From assembly GCF_014356525.2 (NCBI RefSeq), contig NC_052516.1, positions 31,750,172-31,814,171 on the forward strand: 64,000 bases of DNA. Direction: 5' to 3'. Positions within the stretch are counted from its first letter, which is position 1; every line of letters begins with the position of its first letter. The notes under the pieces are model-generated. The model did not search any database. It was given only the letters and a program-made list of their open reading frames with translations, and was not told the DNA's origin. This document shows positions 48,982 through 62,605 of this stretch, piece by piece. A program made the position numbers and the translations under genes. This DNA comes from Nilaparvata lugens (Eukaryota > Arthropoda > Insecta > Hemiptera > Delphacidae).

Positions 48982-50076
48982 CCACACACACACACATAGT
49001 TTCCTGAGATGGTCTGTCTTTGATAATAATCTCATGATTATTATACGTGTACAGAAAATTGAGAGAAACCTAGTATATCATCATTGTATCATTGAATTCT
49101 CTTCAGCTTGATCGATTTTAAAGCTACATTGAACTCAAAAAATAAGCGACTTGACACAATCATTGTACAATGGTGAGTATGCAATACATTGATTTCCATG
49201 ATCAATGTACAGAGCTATTCTGAAGAATAATTAACATCTGGAGTGATCCGTGTCTAGTGGATAGAGTGACACTCATATTATTTAGAGATCCGTCATAGGG
49301 AACTAACTCGGATAAATAAGTAATGTCAATGGGTTTTCAATTTTCGATAGGTTAATTCTCTTAATCTTCAATAGGTTTTCAATACTCTTCAATAATTGAG
49401 AAAGCTCATTATGATTAGAAAAGAGAGCCAAACTCCAGCGCAATTTGAATGAGATTTGAGTCTTTCACATTCCGTATTTTGTAAATGAGAACTACTCCCA
49501 TTATAGATTGTCACGTGGTAATTTGAAACCACCAAATATTTTTAAATGAGCCAATAAAATGTAATAGAACTATAAAATTGGAAAGAAGGTTAGACCTATC
49601 CAAAGAGTAAATCAACTCAAATCAAGTATTATTAGTGATTAGGAGTAATAGCATTATCAACAACGATAAGAAAACATGTATTATTGTGATTTAATAATTA
49701 TGAGAACCCATTGGTAAGATCAAAAAATTATAAAGCGGCATAATTATTATTGGCGGATTACAAAAAAAAAAAAAATAAAATAAAATGCATGAACATTGAG
49801 GTTAGAGTTACTTGTTTACGTTTTGAAAAGAATTAGTCGATCTTGGATAAATCGATAATTATAGAACCAATACTGAACGAATCAGCTGATTATTCGATCA
49901 ACCCATATGACCGGTTGAATCATATAAAATTCACTCATAAAGGATATATTATGTATACTAAAGGAAGTCGATGTGTAGAAATACAAATAACTATTATTTC
50001 TGTATAAATATTTATTATAATCTAAAAAGCATGATAAATCAAGAGTATACAAAACTCATATAAAAACTAAATGTAT

Positions 50077-51868
50077 TATCTATTAAAATCGTATGTTACG
50101 ATTTATTTATAAATTCAATTTAAGATAAACACTCCATATATTTGTATGAAAACTTCTTTTATTTAATTTTTTCTATTGTAAAGCCGAGGAAGCCCTGATT
50201 CCCAAGGCAACCAATGTATTGAGTCTATTAAATTGAAGGCCAATCAGAGAGTAGCATACAGAATTATTCTAAGAAGAGGCAAATTTTTCTGGAAACCTCT
50301 TCCTTCTGGCTTAAGATCCCAACCGGAGAGGATGCACATGGAGTTTAGGGTCTTTTCTTCTTCCTTTTAGAAAAATTTTTAATGAATTATTAAGCCAAAC
50401 CCTTTTTTTTAAATGTAATGTATGTTTGTTGAATGTTAATTGTTTGTGAACTCAGTGCTGTCAAGGAGTTCGTAATTGTAAAGATTCCCATAAAAATAGC
50501 TTTAATTCGAAAGAAACTTATAAAAATCTGGATCACGCGTTAGCCCAGCAGTGACGAAAAGGAGCCTACCTAATTAATTATTGAAATAATTAATTCAATC
50601 CACGAGAACATCTAGAACTTCAGTCAGTGAGTGATAAGTCAAACCAATGAGCTCATTTTTCTACGTTCAGTGGGGTAATAATTAATAAAAAGCGCTATTC
50701 CAATTAATTTGAATTAAAATTAAGGTCACCACGTGTTGAACAATATCACTTAGTTCACAAGAACATTTTATAAATTTATTTATTATATGTAGGAAGCTTA
50801 CTTCCATGCACTGCCCGAATTCATATTAAAAGCCCTGAGATCTCATGTTTGAATATTAATTTATTAAATATTAATTTTGTAATTGAACCAAGTATATCAT
50901 ATCAAACTTATAGACCGAACAGGTTTTTATTGGTAGAATTTTGTATTGATTGGAAGTCTAAGTACCAGTATTAAATATAATATATTTATGAATTTGAAAC
51001 TCATTATTGTGAATATTAGCAAAGCCTGTGATAATTATTCAGATTTTAAAAGTAGATTATTTAAGTGAATTACAGATTTATTGAATATTTTATGCATATC
51101 TGTTTTATGGGAATATATTTTGTGTTTTATGTCAGCATACAAACTTATAGAATTTTTTATTATATCCCAATTCATCTCGTGTTATATAGTTTGAGCTGTT
51201 TTGTACCAACAAATATCTAGCAGCACTTAAAATCATAGAATCAAGTATATTAACCTTATTCAGAGCACTCAATATTATCATCCTTTGATGATATTCATTT
51301 TATCAGCCAGAACAAGTATTTAGAAATTATATTAATAAGGTTCCAGTTATATCATATAAGGATCCAGAGAGCTTCAAGAACTGGCGTTGTAAGTTCTAAG
51401 GAATTTTGAAAGGGTATATTGGTGAATACTTGTATTCACGACGAGCGTTTTAAGAATCAACTAGAAACAAATATTTGGTCCTGATTATTCTCTAGTGGTA
51501 CATGGTTACTGATAATCAGTCATCAAATATTCTTTTATTTCCTTACTGGTATTCTTCAAGAACTTCATAGAAGCAGCGGTAAGAATTACCAATTACCGAT
51601 CCTTGAACCTTATGTGATTATTTGTATTTATAAAATTCATGTTTCTACCACTGAGCTAGAGCTGAGGTTTGAACCCAGTAATTTTGCGAGCCGGAAGGCC
51701 TTAATTTTTTGTGAATTTATTCGCAAAAGGGGAATTTAGAGACTGCTCTTATAAATACCAGAAACATCGTATTATCTGTGAAGGAATTGCAATCCAACTT
51801 CTCACAATAGCTTCATAACGTGGGACTCTATCATAAGAGATAACCCCCCCAGGAGCACAACTTCACAT
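50077..51868 (+). other. Unassigned sequence upstream of the second gag-leader copy; possible LTR
   Basis: No gene is visible. The segment ends '…cttcaca', directly followed by 'taatggcacccatcc', the start of the retroelement leader. The end of a long terminal repeat would therefore be expected at about 51867. No second copy of this segment exists in the window, so the LTR idea is untested. Confidence 0.3.
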
Positions 51869-52860
51869 AATGGCACCCATCCAGTGGAGCATGATGAAAA
51901 GCTTACCTACTCAATCTTACTATCAATGATTAATGAAATTATTGATAAAACTGAAAGCTGCAAGAAACATAATCTGAAGTTGTTTCGACAAGATATATCT
52001 GATAATCTATTGTAAGTTCTGGCTAAAATAATTGAGTTGCTCTTCAAATTAAAATTTTTCAAGCTGCATAAATACAGACAAACTGTATCACACGAGTTTG
52101 ATACATAATTCTCATAATAGAGAAATTTGGATGGAAATTTCCATAAAAGTCTATAGTAAATTTTGATTTTGATCTTTGAATCTAGACATTGTATGCTGAC
52201 CAGGGTTATAGGTTATTTGAGGCATTATAATACTATCGTTATTCAGGAGGATAAGACCCTAATTAAAATTTTAAGAACTATATTAGTGTAATTTGTAAGC
52301 CTATCTGTCTATGTTGATAAGCGTACCTGTAGCACTAGAAGGTCTTTTGTGTATATATGTACATGACACTTGAAACTTCAACACAACACAATTTTATCCA
52401 GACTAGGCACTATCACTGAATCCATTTTAATATTCCTGAGACTTGGCAACACACTTGGCTATTTACTCGAAGTATTCCATAATAACGTCACCATGAACCA
52501 GTCGCCGGCTAACTCGCAAATTTCCTACTTCAGCGAACATCCCCAAAATATGTAGCCACGACACCGGCAAATCAACAGCCCCAGGACGATGCAGCGGAGA
52601 CCCCACGAGAGAGAGAGGGAGGCAGCATATGCTCCATCAGTTTCGACCCGCAAAACTTAGCCCAATTGTCTCTACGAAGATTGATAACGTCGTCGATGCG
52701 ATTAATTCCGATGAGAGTCCGGCTGAGGGAGATGAGGAGTGAGGGCGTCCAACCCGTACCGGCGTCTTCGCAGATCGCCCCAAGCGTCGCCGAGGAACGG
52801 AGAGTGCCGCCACCCAATCGCCATCCGATATCGCCAGTCAACCGCCATCCTCAACCACCA
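51869..52860 (+). mobile_element. Second copy of the retroelement leader and gag start
   Basis: It matches 46458-47457 nearly base for base, with scattered one-base deletions, such as 'tctctacg' for 'tcttctacg'. These break the gag frame. Similarity ends at 'caaccacca'. About 50 unrelated bases follow, and then the gap. Confidence 0.85.
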
Positions 52861-52914
52861 AAAATGAGTATTAACAGTTTTAATTGAACATGCCTAGAAA
52901 TTGTTATGTCCATG

Positions 52915-53014
52915 NNNNNNNNNNNNNNNNNNNNNNNNNNNNNNNNNNNNNNNNNNNNNNNNNNNNNNNNNNNNNNNNNNNNNNNNNNNNNNNNNNNNNN
53001 NNNNNNNNNNNNNN
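52915..53014. other. Assembly gap (100 N) separating insect and bacterial DNA
   Basis: Exactly 100 N. Left of it is AT-rich insect retroelement sequence; right of it is the interior of a bacterial atpB gene. Confidence 0.99.
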
Positions 53015-53482
<468 letters not shown>

Positions 53483-53490
53483 ATGCCTCT

Positions 53491-53884
53491 TACCCGTATT
53501 TAGTTAGTTTTCGGTAACTGTTAATCACGGCCGGTGCCACTATCTGCACCACTACACCGCTAATAGGTCAGGCCAAGCGGTATAAACTCCGCCTTGAACA
53601 CCCCCAGCGCCACGATCAGCAAAACGATGGTGATCACGACCTTTAGCCCCTCGCCGATGGCGAACGAACAGGCCAACCCTACCGGGCGCCGGCGTTTGCG
53701 CCTGATGGCGAAGGCAAACAGCATAAACATTGCACTCGGCAACCAGGCGGCGAGACCGCCTGCCAGCGCCGAAGCGCTCATTCCGGGCTTTTCAGCCAGA
53801 AAGCAACGCTGATCAGAACAAAAGTCATTAACTGCAAAAAAGCAGTTTGCGTGCGACTTTCCCGCTGTAAAGGGACACAGACAT
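53491..53884 (-). CDS. atpI: ATP synthase accessory protein AtpI (frameshifted)
   Basis: AtpI is a small membrane protein encoded first in the enterobacterial atp operon that helps assemble the c-ring. The likely start (53884) gives 'MSVSLYSGKVARKLL'. Other frames supply 'LQLMTFVLISVAFWLKSPE', 'SALAGGLAAWLP', 'FMLFAFA' and 'FAIGEGLKVVITIVLLIVAL', which together cover the family's four-helix pattern. 'APAVIN' precedes the stop at 53493-53491. One-base losses (for example in the T-run near 53840) shift the frame. Its place directly upstream of atpB confirms the call. Confidence 0.9.
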
Positions 53885-54490
53885 GGACGTTTGTTCTCTC
53901 CGTACCCCAGAGGGGGTATGCTGAGTGACGTATACAACTGTTTTTGCTGTCTGAGTCAAGCAGCAAAAACGAGCAAATTATACGGGGCATACCAACGAAT
54001 TCAATCGATAAGTAGCGAAAAGGTGAACAATTATTTAAATTTCCCTATTCCAGCCTATTTTCACAAGAAAACGGTCGGAATAATAGGGCGCATTTAATTG
54101 TCTGATTATTCCAGCGTTGCGTTTAGAAACGCGAAGCCGATCACAGTAATGTCCCTTCCTGATTTATAGCCGATGGTCAACCAAACCGTCTTTAGCAATT
54201 GAGCGATCAAAAGATTATATAAATCAAAACCTTATCAGTTAACTGTTCAAAAACAATCCGTATACCGATGAAAACCTTTTATTGACAAGCAGCGGGGGCA
54301 ATATTCCAACAGCCAATTAACATTAGCAGCAAACGCCAATCTTTCGCACATGATTGCTAACGTGACTATTTCCAAATGCAAATTACTCTATTGTCGCTAA
54401 TTAGCCGCGTTTTTTGTGTTAATAGGAAGTAAATTAACTAAAAAAAGCGACCAATTAATTAGCCTGCTATCTTTCTGCCTGGTACTGCCT
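53885..54490. promoter_or_regulatory. atp operon upstream region
   Basis: This ~600-base AT-rich interval lies between the rsmG stop and atpI, where the main atp operon promoter lies in Enterobacterales. Candidate −35/−10 boxes were not fixed because one-base errors are frequent here. No ORF was recognised. Confidence 0.5.
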
Positions 54491-55136
54491 TTAATTCACG
54501 CTTGTTTGATCAAAAGCAAACTCAGTTTGCCTTAGAATCACCAGATGGCGTTCGCCTTCCAGTTCAGGCACCTGCAGCCGCACGATAGACTCCAGGCTAA
54601 CGCCTGCCGGCAGCTGCGTCAGCTCTTCATCGGGCGCACGCCTTTCAACGCGTAAAAACGCCCCTGCCCTTCGCCGGCAGATGATGGCACCAGGACAGCA
54701 TATCCTGCAGCGAAGCGAACGCGCGGCTGATCACGCCATCGAACGGTGGTGGCTCGGCCGGAAATCCTCAACGGGCTCTGCACCGGCCGATATTGTTCAG
54801 GCCCAGCTCATGCTGCATCTGACGCAGGAAACGCACACGCTTACCCAGGCTGTCGAGCAGCGTGAAATGCGCGTCCGGCGCACGATCGCCAGCGGAATGC
54901 CCGGCAAGCCAGGACCGGTGCCGACATCGATAAAACGCGAGCCCTGCAGATGCGGGTTGACCACGATGCTGTCGAGGATGTGGCGCACCAGCATTTGCTG
55001 CGGATCGCGCACCGACGTGAGGTTATAAGCCTTGTTCCATTTATCCAGCATGCCGACTAGCCCAGCAGCTGCTGTTTCTGCTGATCGGGCAGCTCAATGC
55101 CTGCTGCCGCAAGCAGCGAGTCTAATTTTTTTGCAC
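54491..55136 (-). CDS. rsmG: 16S rRNA (guanine527-N7)-methyltransferase (frameshifted)
   Basis: RsmG (GidB) methylates G527 of 16S rRNA using S-adenosylmethionine. The frame 55051-54797 reads '[20 protein letters not shown]', 'HILDSIVV' and the SAM-binding loop '[13 protein letters not shown]'. After that it shifts at a run and continues in other frames to '[10 protein letters not shown]' near the stop (54493-54491). A GTG start at 55136, preceded by 'agagga', fits '[18 protein letters not shown]' better than the internal ATG. It lies 136 bases downstream of mnmG, the normal gidA-gidB order. Confidence 0.93.
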
Positions 55137-55272
55137 AACGGATCCTCTGGCAGGCGCTGAACGACCAGCGGATGGTAGCTGGCGCAATGAGGCGACTAGA
55201 TAATTCAGGGCGCAAGTGATGTCAGCGGCCGTTTGGCTACGGGATGAACAAACGGCCGCCTGGATGCGAGAT

Positions 55273-57146
55273 TTATGCGCTGCGGCGCAGCAGTCCCTGC
55301 TTTTTCAGCCAGATCAGCAAAATCGAGATCGCCGCCGGCGTAATGCCGGAGATACGCGAAGCCTGGCCGATGGAGTTCGGTTTGTGATCGTTCAGCTTGG
55401 CGATCACCTCGTTCGACAGCCCCGAACCTGACGGTAATCGAGATCAACGGCAGCACGGTATTCTCGTTGCGCTGCTGTTTTTCGATCTCTTCCTGCTGGC
55501 GAGCGATGTAGCCTTCGTATTTGACCTGGATCTCGACCTGTTCGGCAGCTTGTACGTCGTCCAGCGGCGGCGCGAAGACGTCGGTGCCGGTCAACTGCGC
55601 GTAATCCATCTCAGGGCGGCGCAGCAGCTCTTCGCCGTTCGCTTCACGCGACAACGGCGCTTCAGCAGCGCATTGACCTGTTCGACGTTCTCGGCGTGCG
55701 GGTGCATCCAGATGTCGCGCAGGCGCTGACGTTCGCGTTCGATTCGCTCCAGCTTCTCGCTGTAACGCGCCCAACGCACATCGTCCACCAGGCCCAGTTC
55801 ACGGCCTTTTCCGTCAGGCGGAGATCGGCGTTGTCTTCGCGCAGCATCAGACGATACCGGCGCTGAGGTAAACATCCGGTACGGTTCTTTGGTGCCGAGG
55901 GTGCTGAGATCGTCCACCAGCACGCCCAGATAAGCCTGATCGCGACGTGGTGCCCAGCCTTCCTGTTCGTCGGCGAAGCGCCCGGCGTTCAAACCGGCCA
56001 GCAGGCCCTGCGCAGCGGCTTCTTCATACCCGGTAGTGCCGTTGATCTGGCCGCGAAGAACAGCCCCTGAATGAATTTGCTTTCCAGCGTCGGCTTCAAA
56101 TCGCGCGGATCGAAGAAATCGTACTCGATGGCGTAACCAGGGCGAATAATACGCGCGTTCTGCATGCCTTCCATCGAACGGACGATCTGCATCTGCACGT
56201 CGAACGGCAGGCTGGTGGAGATCCCGTTAGGTAAATCTCGTTGCTGGTCAGGCCTTCCGGTTCGAGGAAGATCTGGTGCGCGTTGCGATCGGCAAAGCGC
56301 ATGACCTTGTCTTCGATCGACGGGCAGTAAACGTGGGCCGATCCCTTCGATGATCCCGGCATACATCGGCTGCGATCGAGGTTATTGCGGATCACGTCAT
56401 GGGTTTTTTCATTGGTATGGGTGATGTAGCACGCCATTTGTTCCGGGTGCTGGCTAGCATCGCCCAAGAACGAGAATACCGGCAACGGCGTATCGCCGTG
56501 TTGTGGCGCCAGTACGCTGAATCGATAGTGCGAGCGTCGATGCGCGGCGGCGTACCGGTTTTCAAGCGTTAACCGCCAGCGGCAGTCTCGCAGGCGCTGC
56601 GACAGCGAGATTGAAGGAGGATCCCCGGCGCGGCCGCCGCTGTAATTCTCCAGGCCAATATGGATCTTACCGTCCAGAAAGTGCCGACGGTCAATACCAC
56701 CGCCTTGGCGCGGATTTCAGGCCCATTTGGGTGACGGCGCCCACTACGCGATCGTTTTCGACGATCAGATCCTCAACGGGTTGTTGGAAGATCATCAGGT
56801 TGGGTTGGTTCTCCAACGCGGTACGGAGCGCCTGGCGATACAGTACGCGATCCGCCTGAGCGCGCGTGGCGCGAACGGCCGGCCTTTGCTGGCGTTTAGT
56901 ATCCTAAACTGGATGCCGGCATGGTCGATCGCCGTGGCCATCAGGCCGCCGAGTGCATCAATTTCCTTAACCAGATGCCCTTTACCAATACCGCCAATCG
57001 CGGGTTGCAGGACATCTGTCCCAGCGTATCGATATTGTGTGTCAATAATAAAGTCTGACGTCCCATGCGTGCCGCGGCCATGGGGCCTCGGTCCCTGCAT
57101 GGCCACCACCGATGATGATGACGTCAAATTGATCTGGATAAAACAT
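55273..57146 (-). CDS. mnmG: tRNA uridine-5-carboxymethylaminomethyl modification enzyme (frameshifted)
   Basis: MnmG (GidA) is an FAD enzyme that, with MnmE, modifies the wobble uridine of certain tRNAs. It starts at 57146 with a ribosome site 'gaggtg' and '[20 protein letters not shown]', the FAD dinucleotide-binding motif. The family signature '[20 protein letters not shown]' and 'FLEPEGL' lies near 56320. '[19 protein letters not shown]', '[18 protein letters not shown]' and the C-terminal '[10 protein letters not shown]' with '[10 protein letters not shown]' follow. The length (1874 bases) is close to the usual 629 codons, but at least ten frame changes occur. It is transcribed away from oriC. 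Confidence 0.95.
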
Positions 57147-57228
57147 GGAACTGCACCTCGCCGTATGCGAACGATCGTTATTTGCCCTGGGGTGGGGGAT
57201 TCTACTCAAGTTTAGACAATCGACCAAG

Positions 57229-57525
57229 TGGTCAGGATCGTCGGTAATTAAAAGAAGATCTTTTTTATTAAAGATCTCTTTATTAGATCTCTTATTAGGA
57301 TCGCGATCCTCTGTGATAAGTGACTATTCACGATGAAGATCAGCAGGTAAGGAGGATCGTTTGCTGTGAATGATTCGGTGATCCCGACGCAGATAAGCTG
57401 GGATCTAAAGGCTTGTTATGCACAGGACAAAAAGCGCACTACGGTTGTTATTGGGGTAACTACGGCTTTACCCTGCTTTTAAGTATAGTTATCCACAATC
57501 GTTCGCACGATCTTTAGGCGAATTA
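57229..57525. other. oriC: Chromosomal replication origin oriC of the bacterium
   Basis: The region lies between mnmG and mioC, the enterobacterial oriC site. Three AT-rich 13-mers starting with GATCT occur at 57257, 57273 and 57286; the third, GATCTCTTATTAG, equals the E. coli right 13-mer. DnaA-box-like sites follow: TGTGATAAG at 57312 (one G short of the R1 box, probably an error), TTATGCACA at 57416 and a perfect TTATCCACA at 57489. Several GATC sites for Dam/SeqA are present. 'ctgtgaatgattcggtgatc' matches the conserved middle of oriC. Confidence 0.95.
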
Positions 57526-57959
57526 GAGTAAATTAATCCAGTTTTTACCCATTCCTCGGCCGGATCCTCGGGAATTTCATGTTCGGTCACGTCGATCTCG
57601 AGACGATCGCCGATCCTTTTCGCGCCTCTGGCGATCAACAGATCGTCGATCTGTGTGATCGCACCGCAGAAGGTGTCGTATTCCGAACTGCCCAAACCGA
57701 CGGCGCCGAACTGCAATCGGAAAGAAAGATCCGGCTGTTGTTCGGCGATCTGCTCCAGCAACGGCTGAAGGTTATCCGGCAGTTCGCCGGCGCCGTGCGT
57801 GGAAGAGACCACCAGCCAGCGACGGTCAACGGCAGCTCATCCAGTCAGGGCCGTGCAGCATCTCGGTAGAGAACCCGCGTCTTCCAGCTTTCACCAAATG
57901 TTCAGCCACGTATCGGCGCTGCCAAGCGTACTGCCACTGATCAGAGTAATGTCTGCCAT
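57523..57959 (-). CDS. mioC: Flavodoxin-like protein MioC (frameshifted)
   Basis: MioC is a small FMN-binding flavodoxin-fold protein whose transcription runs into oriC. The start at 57959 gives 'MADITLISGSTLG', the phosphate-binding loop of the fold. 'VSSTHGAGELPDN', 'FGAVGLGSSEYDTFCGA' and 'EIPEDPAEEWV' follow in the frame 57812-57489. A lost A in 'gtaaaaactgg' moves the end to TAA at 57525-57523. The length matches the ~147-codon family. Confidence 0.93.
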
Positions 57960-58060
57960 GAACCAACGATCCCAACCTTCTCACTCAAAGTGGCTGCATT
58001 GTACGCTGTGAATCGGCTGGGATATACCTGTGGATCATGTGGTGGTATGCAATTTGGCGG

Positions 58061-58517
58061 GTACGGCACGATGGTGCGCTAATGGGGTTCTGCAGCGAGA
58101 TCAGCGTTTCGGTAGACTGGATCTCGTCGATGGTCTGGATCTTGTTGATAAGTACCTGTTGCCGCGCGTCGATCGATCGGCAACACCTTGATAAAGACGC
58201 TGTAGGGCCGGTGGTGTAATAGGCTTCCACCACTTCTTCCAGGCTTTCCAGCTTCTTCAGCGCCGAAGGATAGTCTTTGGCGCTCTTTAATATGATGCCG
58301 ATAAAGCAGCACACGTCATAGCCCAGCTGTTTGGGGCTGACGATCGAGCGCGCGCCGGTGATGATCCGGCCTGTTTCATCTTCTCTACCCGCACATGAAA
58401 TGGTGCCGGGGCTGACGGCGAAGTTTTTCGCCAGTTCGGCGTACGGTGTGCGCGCGTTGTCCATCAGTGCGTTGAGGATGCCGCGATCGAGATTATCGAT
58501 CTGATAAATTTCCGCAT
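58061..58517 (-). CDS. asnC: Transcriptional regulator AsnC (frameshifted)
   Basis: AsnC is an Lrp/AsnC-family regulator with an N-terminal winged helix-turn-helix and a C-terminal ligand-binding (RAM) domain. It responds to asparagine and controls the divergent asnA. The frame 58464 downward reads 'NARTPYAELAKNFAVSPGTI', then 'SPKQLGYDVCCFIGIILKSA', 'LESLEEVVEAYYTTG' and 'VLINKIQTIDEIQSTETLIS'. The start is set at 58517 ('ATG CGGAAATTTATC', with one G probably lost). The end is near 58061, where a missing A probably hides the stop. It lies 101 bases upstream of mioC. Confidence 0.93.
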
Positions 58518-58667
58518 TTAATCCCCCATAATTAACGATGTTGAATTCTGTCCGGGTAAAAATGAACGATTAAAAGTGAAAAGGCAATATTGATTAGTGG
58601 ATATTGAATTGGCGTATCATTTTGTTGCAATCGATGGCAACAGAGACGGTTTACAAGAGATACGGCA
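58518..58667. promoter_or_regulatory. asnC-asnA divergent promoter region
   Basis: These 150 bases separate the divergently transcribed regulator and its target. AsnC is known to act at this position in E. coli. An A/T-rich core lies at 58540-58620, but exact boxes were not fixed. Confidence 0.55.
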
Positions 58668-59651
58668 ATGAAAAAACAGTTTATCCAAAAACAACAACAA
58701 ATCAGCCAGGTCAAATCCTTCTTCTCCCGCCAGCTGGAGCAACAGCTCGGTCTGATCGAAGTGCAGGCCCCGATCCTCAGCGTTTGGCGATGGCACGCAG
58801 GATAACCTCTCCGGCAGCGAGGAAAGCGGTGCAGGTTAAGGTCAAAACCCTGCCGGACGCCACCTTCGAAGTGGTGCATTCACTGGCGAATGGAAACGCA
58901 AAACCTGGGTCGCTACGATTTCGGCGCTGGCGAAGGCCTGTACACCCATATGAAGGCGCTGCGCCCGGATGAAGATCGCCTGACGCCTATCCACTCGGTG
59001 TACGTCGATCAGTGGGATTGGAGCGGGTAATGGCGATGGTGAGCGCAGCCTGGACTACCTGAAAAGCACCGTGCGCAGCATTTACGCCGCCATCAAGGCG
59101 ACGGAGGCGGAAGTCAGCCGCGAGCATGGTCTGACTCCGTTCCTGCCGGAACAGATCCACTTTGTGCACAGCGAAACCCTGCTGCAGCGCTACCCGGATC
59201 TGGACGCCAAAGGGCGCGAGAGGGGCGATCGCCAAAGAGCTGGGCGCGGTATTCCTGATCGGATCGGCGGCAGCTTTCGCACGGCAAATCGCACGATGTG
59301 CGGGCGCCGGATTATGATGACTGGACCACGCCGGCGGCGGATGCCTGGTGGCCTGAACGGCGACATCGTGGTGTGGAACCCGGTGCTGCAGGACGCTTTC
59401 GAGCTGTCCTCTATGGGCATCCGCGTCGACGCCGCCGCGCTGAAACATCAGCTGGCCCTGAACGGCGATGAAGAGCGCATGGAGCTGGAGTGGCACCAGT
59501 CGCTGTTGCGCGGCGATATGCCGCAGACCATCGGCGGCGGTATCGGCCATCGCGTTTGGTGATGCTGCTGTTGCAACTGTCGCATATCGGCCAGGTGCAG
59601 TGCGGCGTGTGGTCGCCGGAAGTGCGCGGGGCGGTCGAAGGCCTGCTCTAA
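58668..59651 (+). CDS. asnA: Aspartate-ammonia ligase (asparagine synthetase A, frameshifted)
   Basis: AsnA makes asparagine from aspartate, ammonia and ATP and has a class II aminoacyl-tRNA-synthetase-like fold. It starts at 58668 with '[20 protein letters not shown]' followed by '[17 protein letters not shown]'. Later frames give '[17 protein letters not shown]', '[12 protein letters not shown]', '[20 protein letters not shown]' and, at the end, '[17 protein letters not shown]'. Length 984 bases against 993 in E. coli, with several one-base losses. The stop (59649-59651) is four bases from the convergent viaA stop. Confidence 0.95.
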
Positions 59652-59655
59652 CCGC

Positions 59656-61098
59656 CTAGCGCCGCAGCGGCGCATCAAACGGCTTTTCAGCCCGGTTCGA
59701 AGCGCCAGATATGATCGAAGATGCGCATGATGCCGGGTTTGCCGTAGCGGACATCGCCACCGCATGGAACGCTGCTGGTGGCTTTGCTGCTGCTGTTTTA
59801 CCTTCTTTATTACCTCCTCGGCAATCGCTGGGCGATAAAATCGGAAATGATCACCGCATCGGCGTCGAACCAGCCGCTTCCGCCATTTTGTGACGGTGGC
59901 GTTCAGGCAGGCCGCCAGATCGGTGCCGCCGCGAAACTGCTGGCCGAGAAAGCGCACCGCCTGTTCGATGCCGCTGGCGGCGGTGAGTCGTAATGCACGA
60001 TCTGGTTGGCGAACAGCATGATGTAGCAGCGGCGGTTGTCCGCCAGCGCAATGCGCAGCAGCGCCAGGCAGGAACGCCTTGGCGCACTGTTCGTTGAGCC
60101 GCCCATCGATCCGAGGTGTCCACGCAGACGATAAACGGCCCCGCGGCTGTTGATCCTGCTGCTGGTGGGTGACCTGGCGGATCAGGATCTGTTCCTGCCA
60201 AACGTCGCCCGCAGGCGGTAGCTCAGCAGCCGCTTTTCCAACAGGCGGCGATAAAACTCGAACTCCAGCTCTTCAATCCCCAGCGTCGCCAGCTCCGGCG
60301 GCAGCAGGCGCAGGATGTCATCGCTTTGATGAATGCCGCTCACTTCTTCCGGCAGCGTGGCCGGCACCTGTACCATGACCCTGAACGGTTCGGGCTGCGC
60401 GTCCTGTTGCTGCACTGCCTTGGCCTGATAGCTGCGGGCCAGCTGCTGCGCCAACTTTTTCAGCTCTGGCTGCTGCTGCAAAAAGTTGCCGTACTCCACC
60501 ACCGTTTGCGCACCGCGCTGCAGCTGGCCTTTGCTCATGTCCCACAGCCTGCCGGCGGCGGTTCGTTCTCCGACAGCAGCGGCTCCAGCGCGCCGCTCAG
60601 CGCCAGGCGCTCCTGCAGTTCCGCCATCAGCTGCCGCGCTCTTGTTCAGCAGCTGGTGGTGCAGCATGGTGGCCTGCAGCGTCAGGCTGATGCGCCAGCG
60701 CTGCAAGAATAGGGTTTGGAAGCTGTCGTCCAGCGGATGATTGGGCAGATCGGCGGCGTCCACCAGCGCGTGCGCCTGTTCATAAAACGGCGAGACCAGC
60801 TGGCGCAGCAGCTCCATCGTGTCGTTGAGGTTGTGATAGAACTGGGTGTTATTCTCCAGTTGGCACTGTTGTAGCGGTAAAATTCCTGCGCCAGCGCCGG
60901 CGGCACCATGGCCTCCTGCAGACGCTCTTGAGCTGCAGTTTCCAGCGTGGCGATCGCGATCCAGCGCCCGGCGAATGGCCGGAACTTTTTAAAGAACACC
61001 GACAGCTGCGGCGCCGCCAGCATGCCGACGATCATCTCCTCGATCATCTCGCCTTCGGTGATCGCCAGCAGCAGATCGAGCGTCTCCAGACTGAGCAT
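59656..61098 (-). CDS. viaA: VWA-domain protein ViaA (frameshifted)
   Basis: ViaA is the von Willebrand factor A partner of the ATPase RavA; the pair has been linked to respiratory complexes and stress. The start at 61098 gives '[20 protein letters not shown]' and '[14 protein letters not shown]'. The middle reads '[20 protein letters not shown]' and '[16 protein letters not shown]'. The VWA domain contains 'PFIVCVDTS' with the MIDAS region split by a frameshift near 60115, then '[20 protein letters not shown]' and, near the end, '[10 protein letters not shown]'. The stop is TAG at 59658-59656. Length 1443 bases against ~1452. Confidence 0.93.
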
Positions 61099-61100
61099 GG

Positions 61101-62605
<1,505 letters not shown>

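Larger units (their letters stand above)
44321..50076 (+). repeat. Duplicated 3.3 kb segment, copy 2 (split by a retroelement)
   Basis: Positions 44321-46450 match 39136-41295, and 48779-50076 match 41180-42478. Between them is ~2.3 kb of Gag-encoding sequence absent from copy 1. The ~112 bases 'aaaactttaatttttgcaca' … 'ggggccccgccaaaaatgtt' occur on both sides of the insertion (46338-46450 and 48779-48890) but once in copy 1 (41186-41292). Confidence 0.9.

Noticed and set aside
51650..51705. Segment resembling reversed tRNA boxes ('ggtttgaaccc', 'ccactgagcta')
   Set aside because: The A and B box order is wrong on either strand for a tRNA gene.
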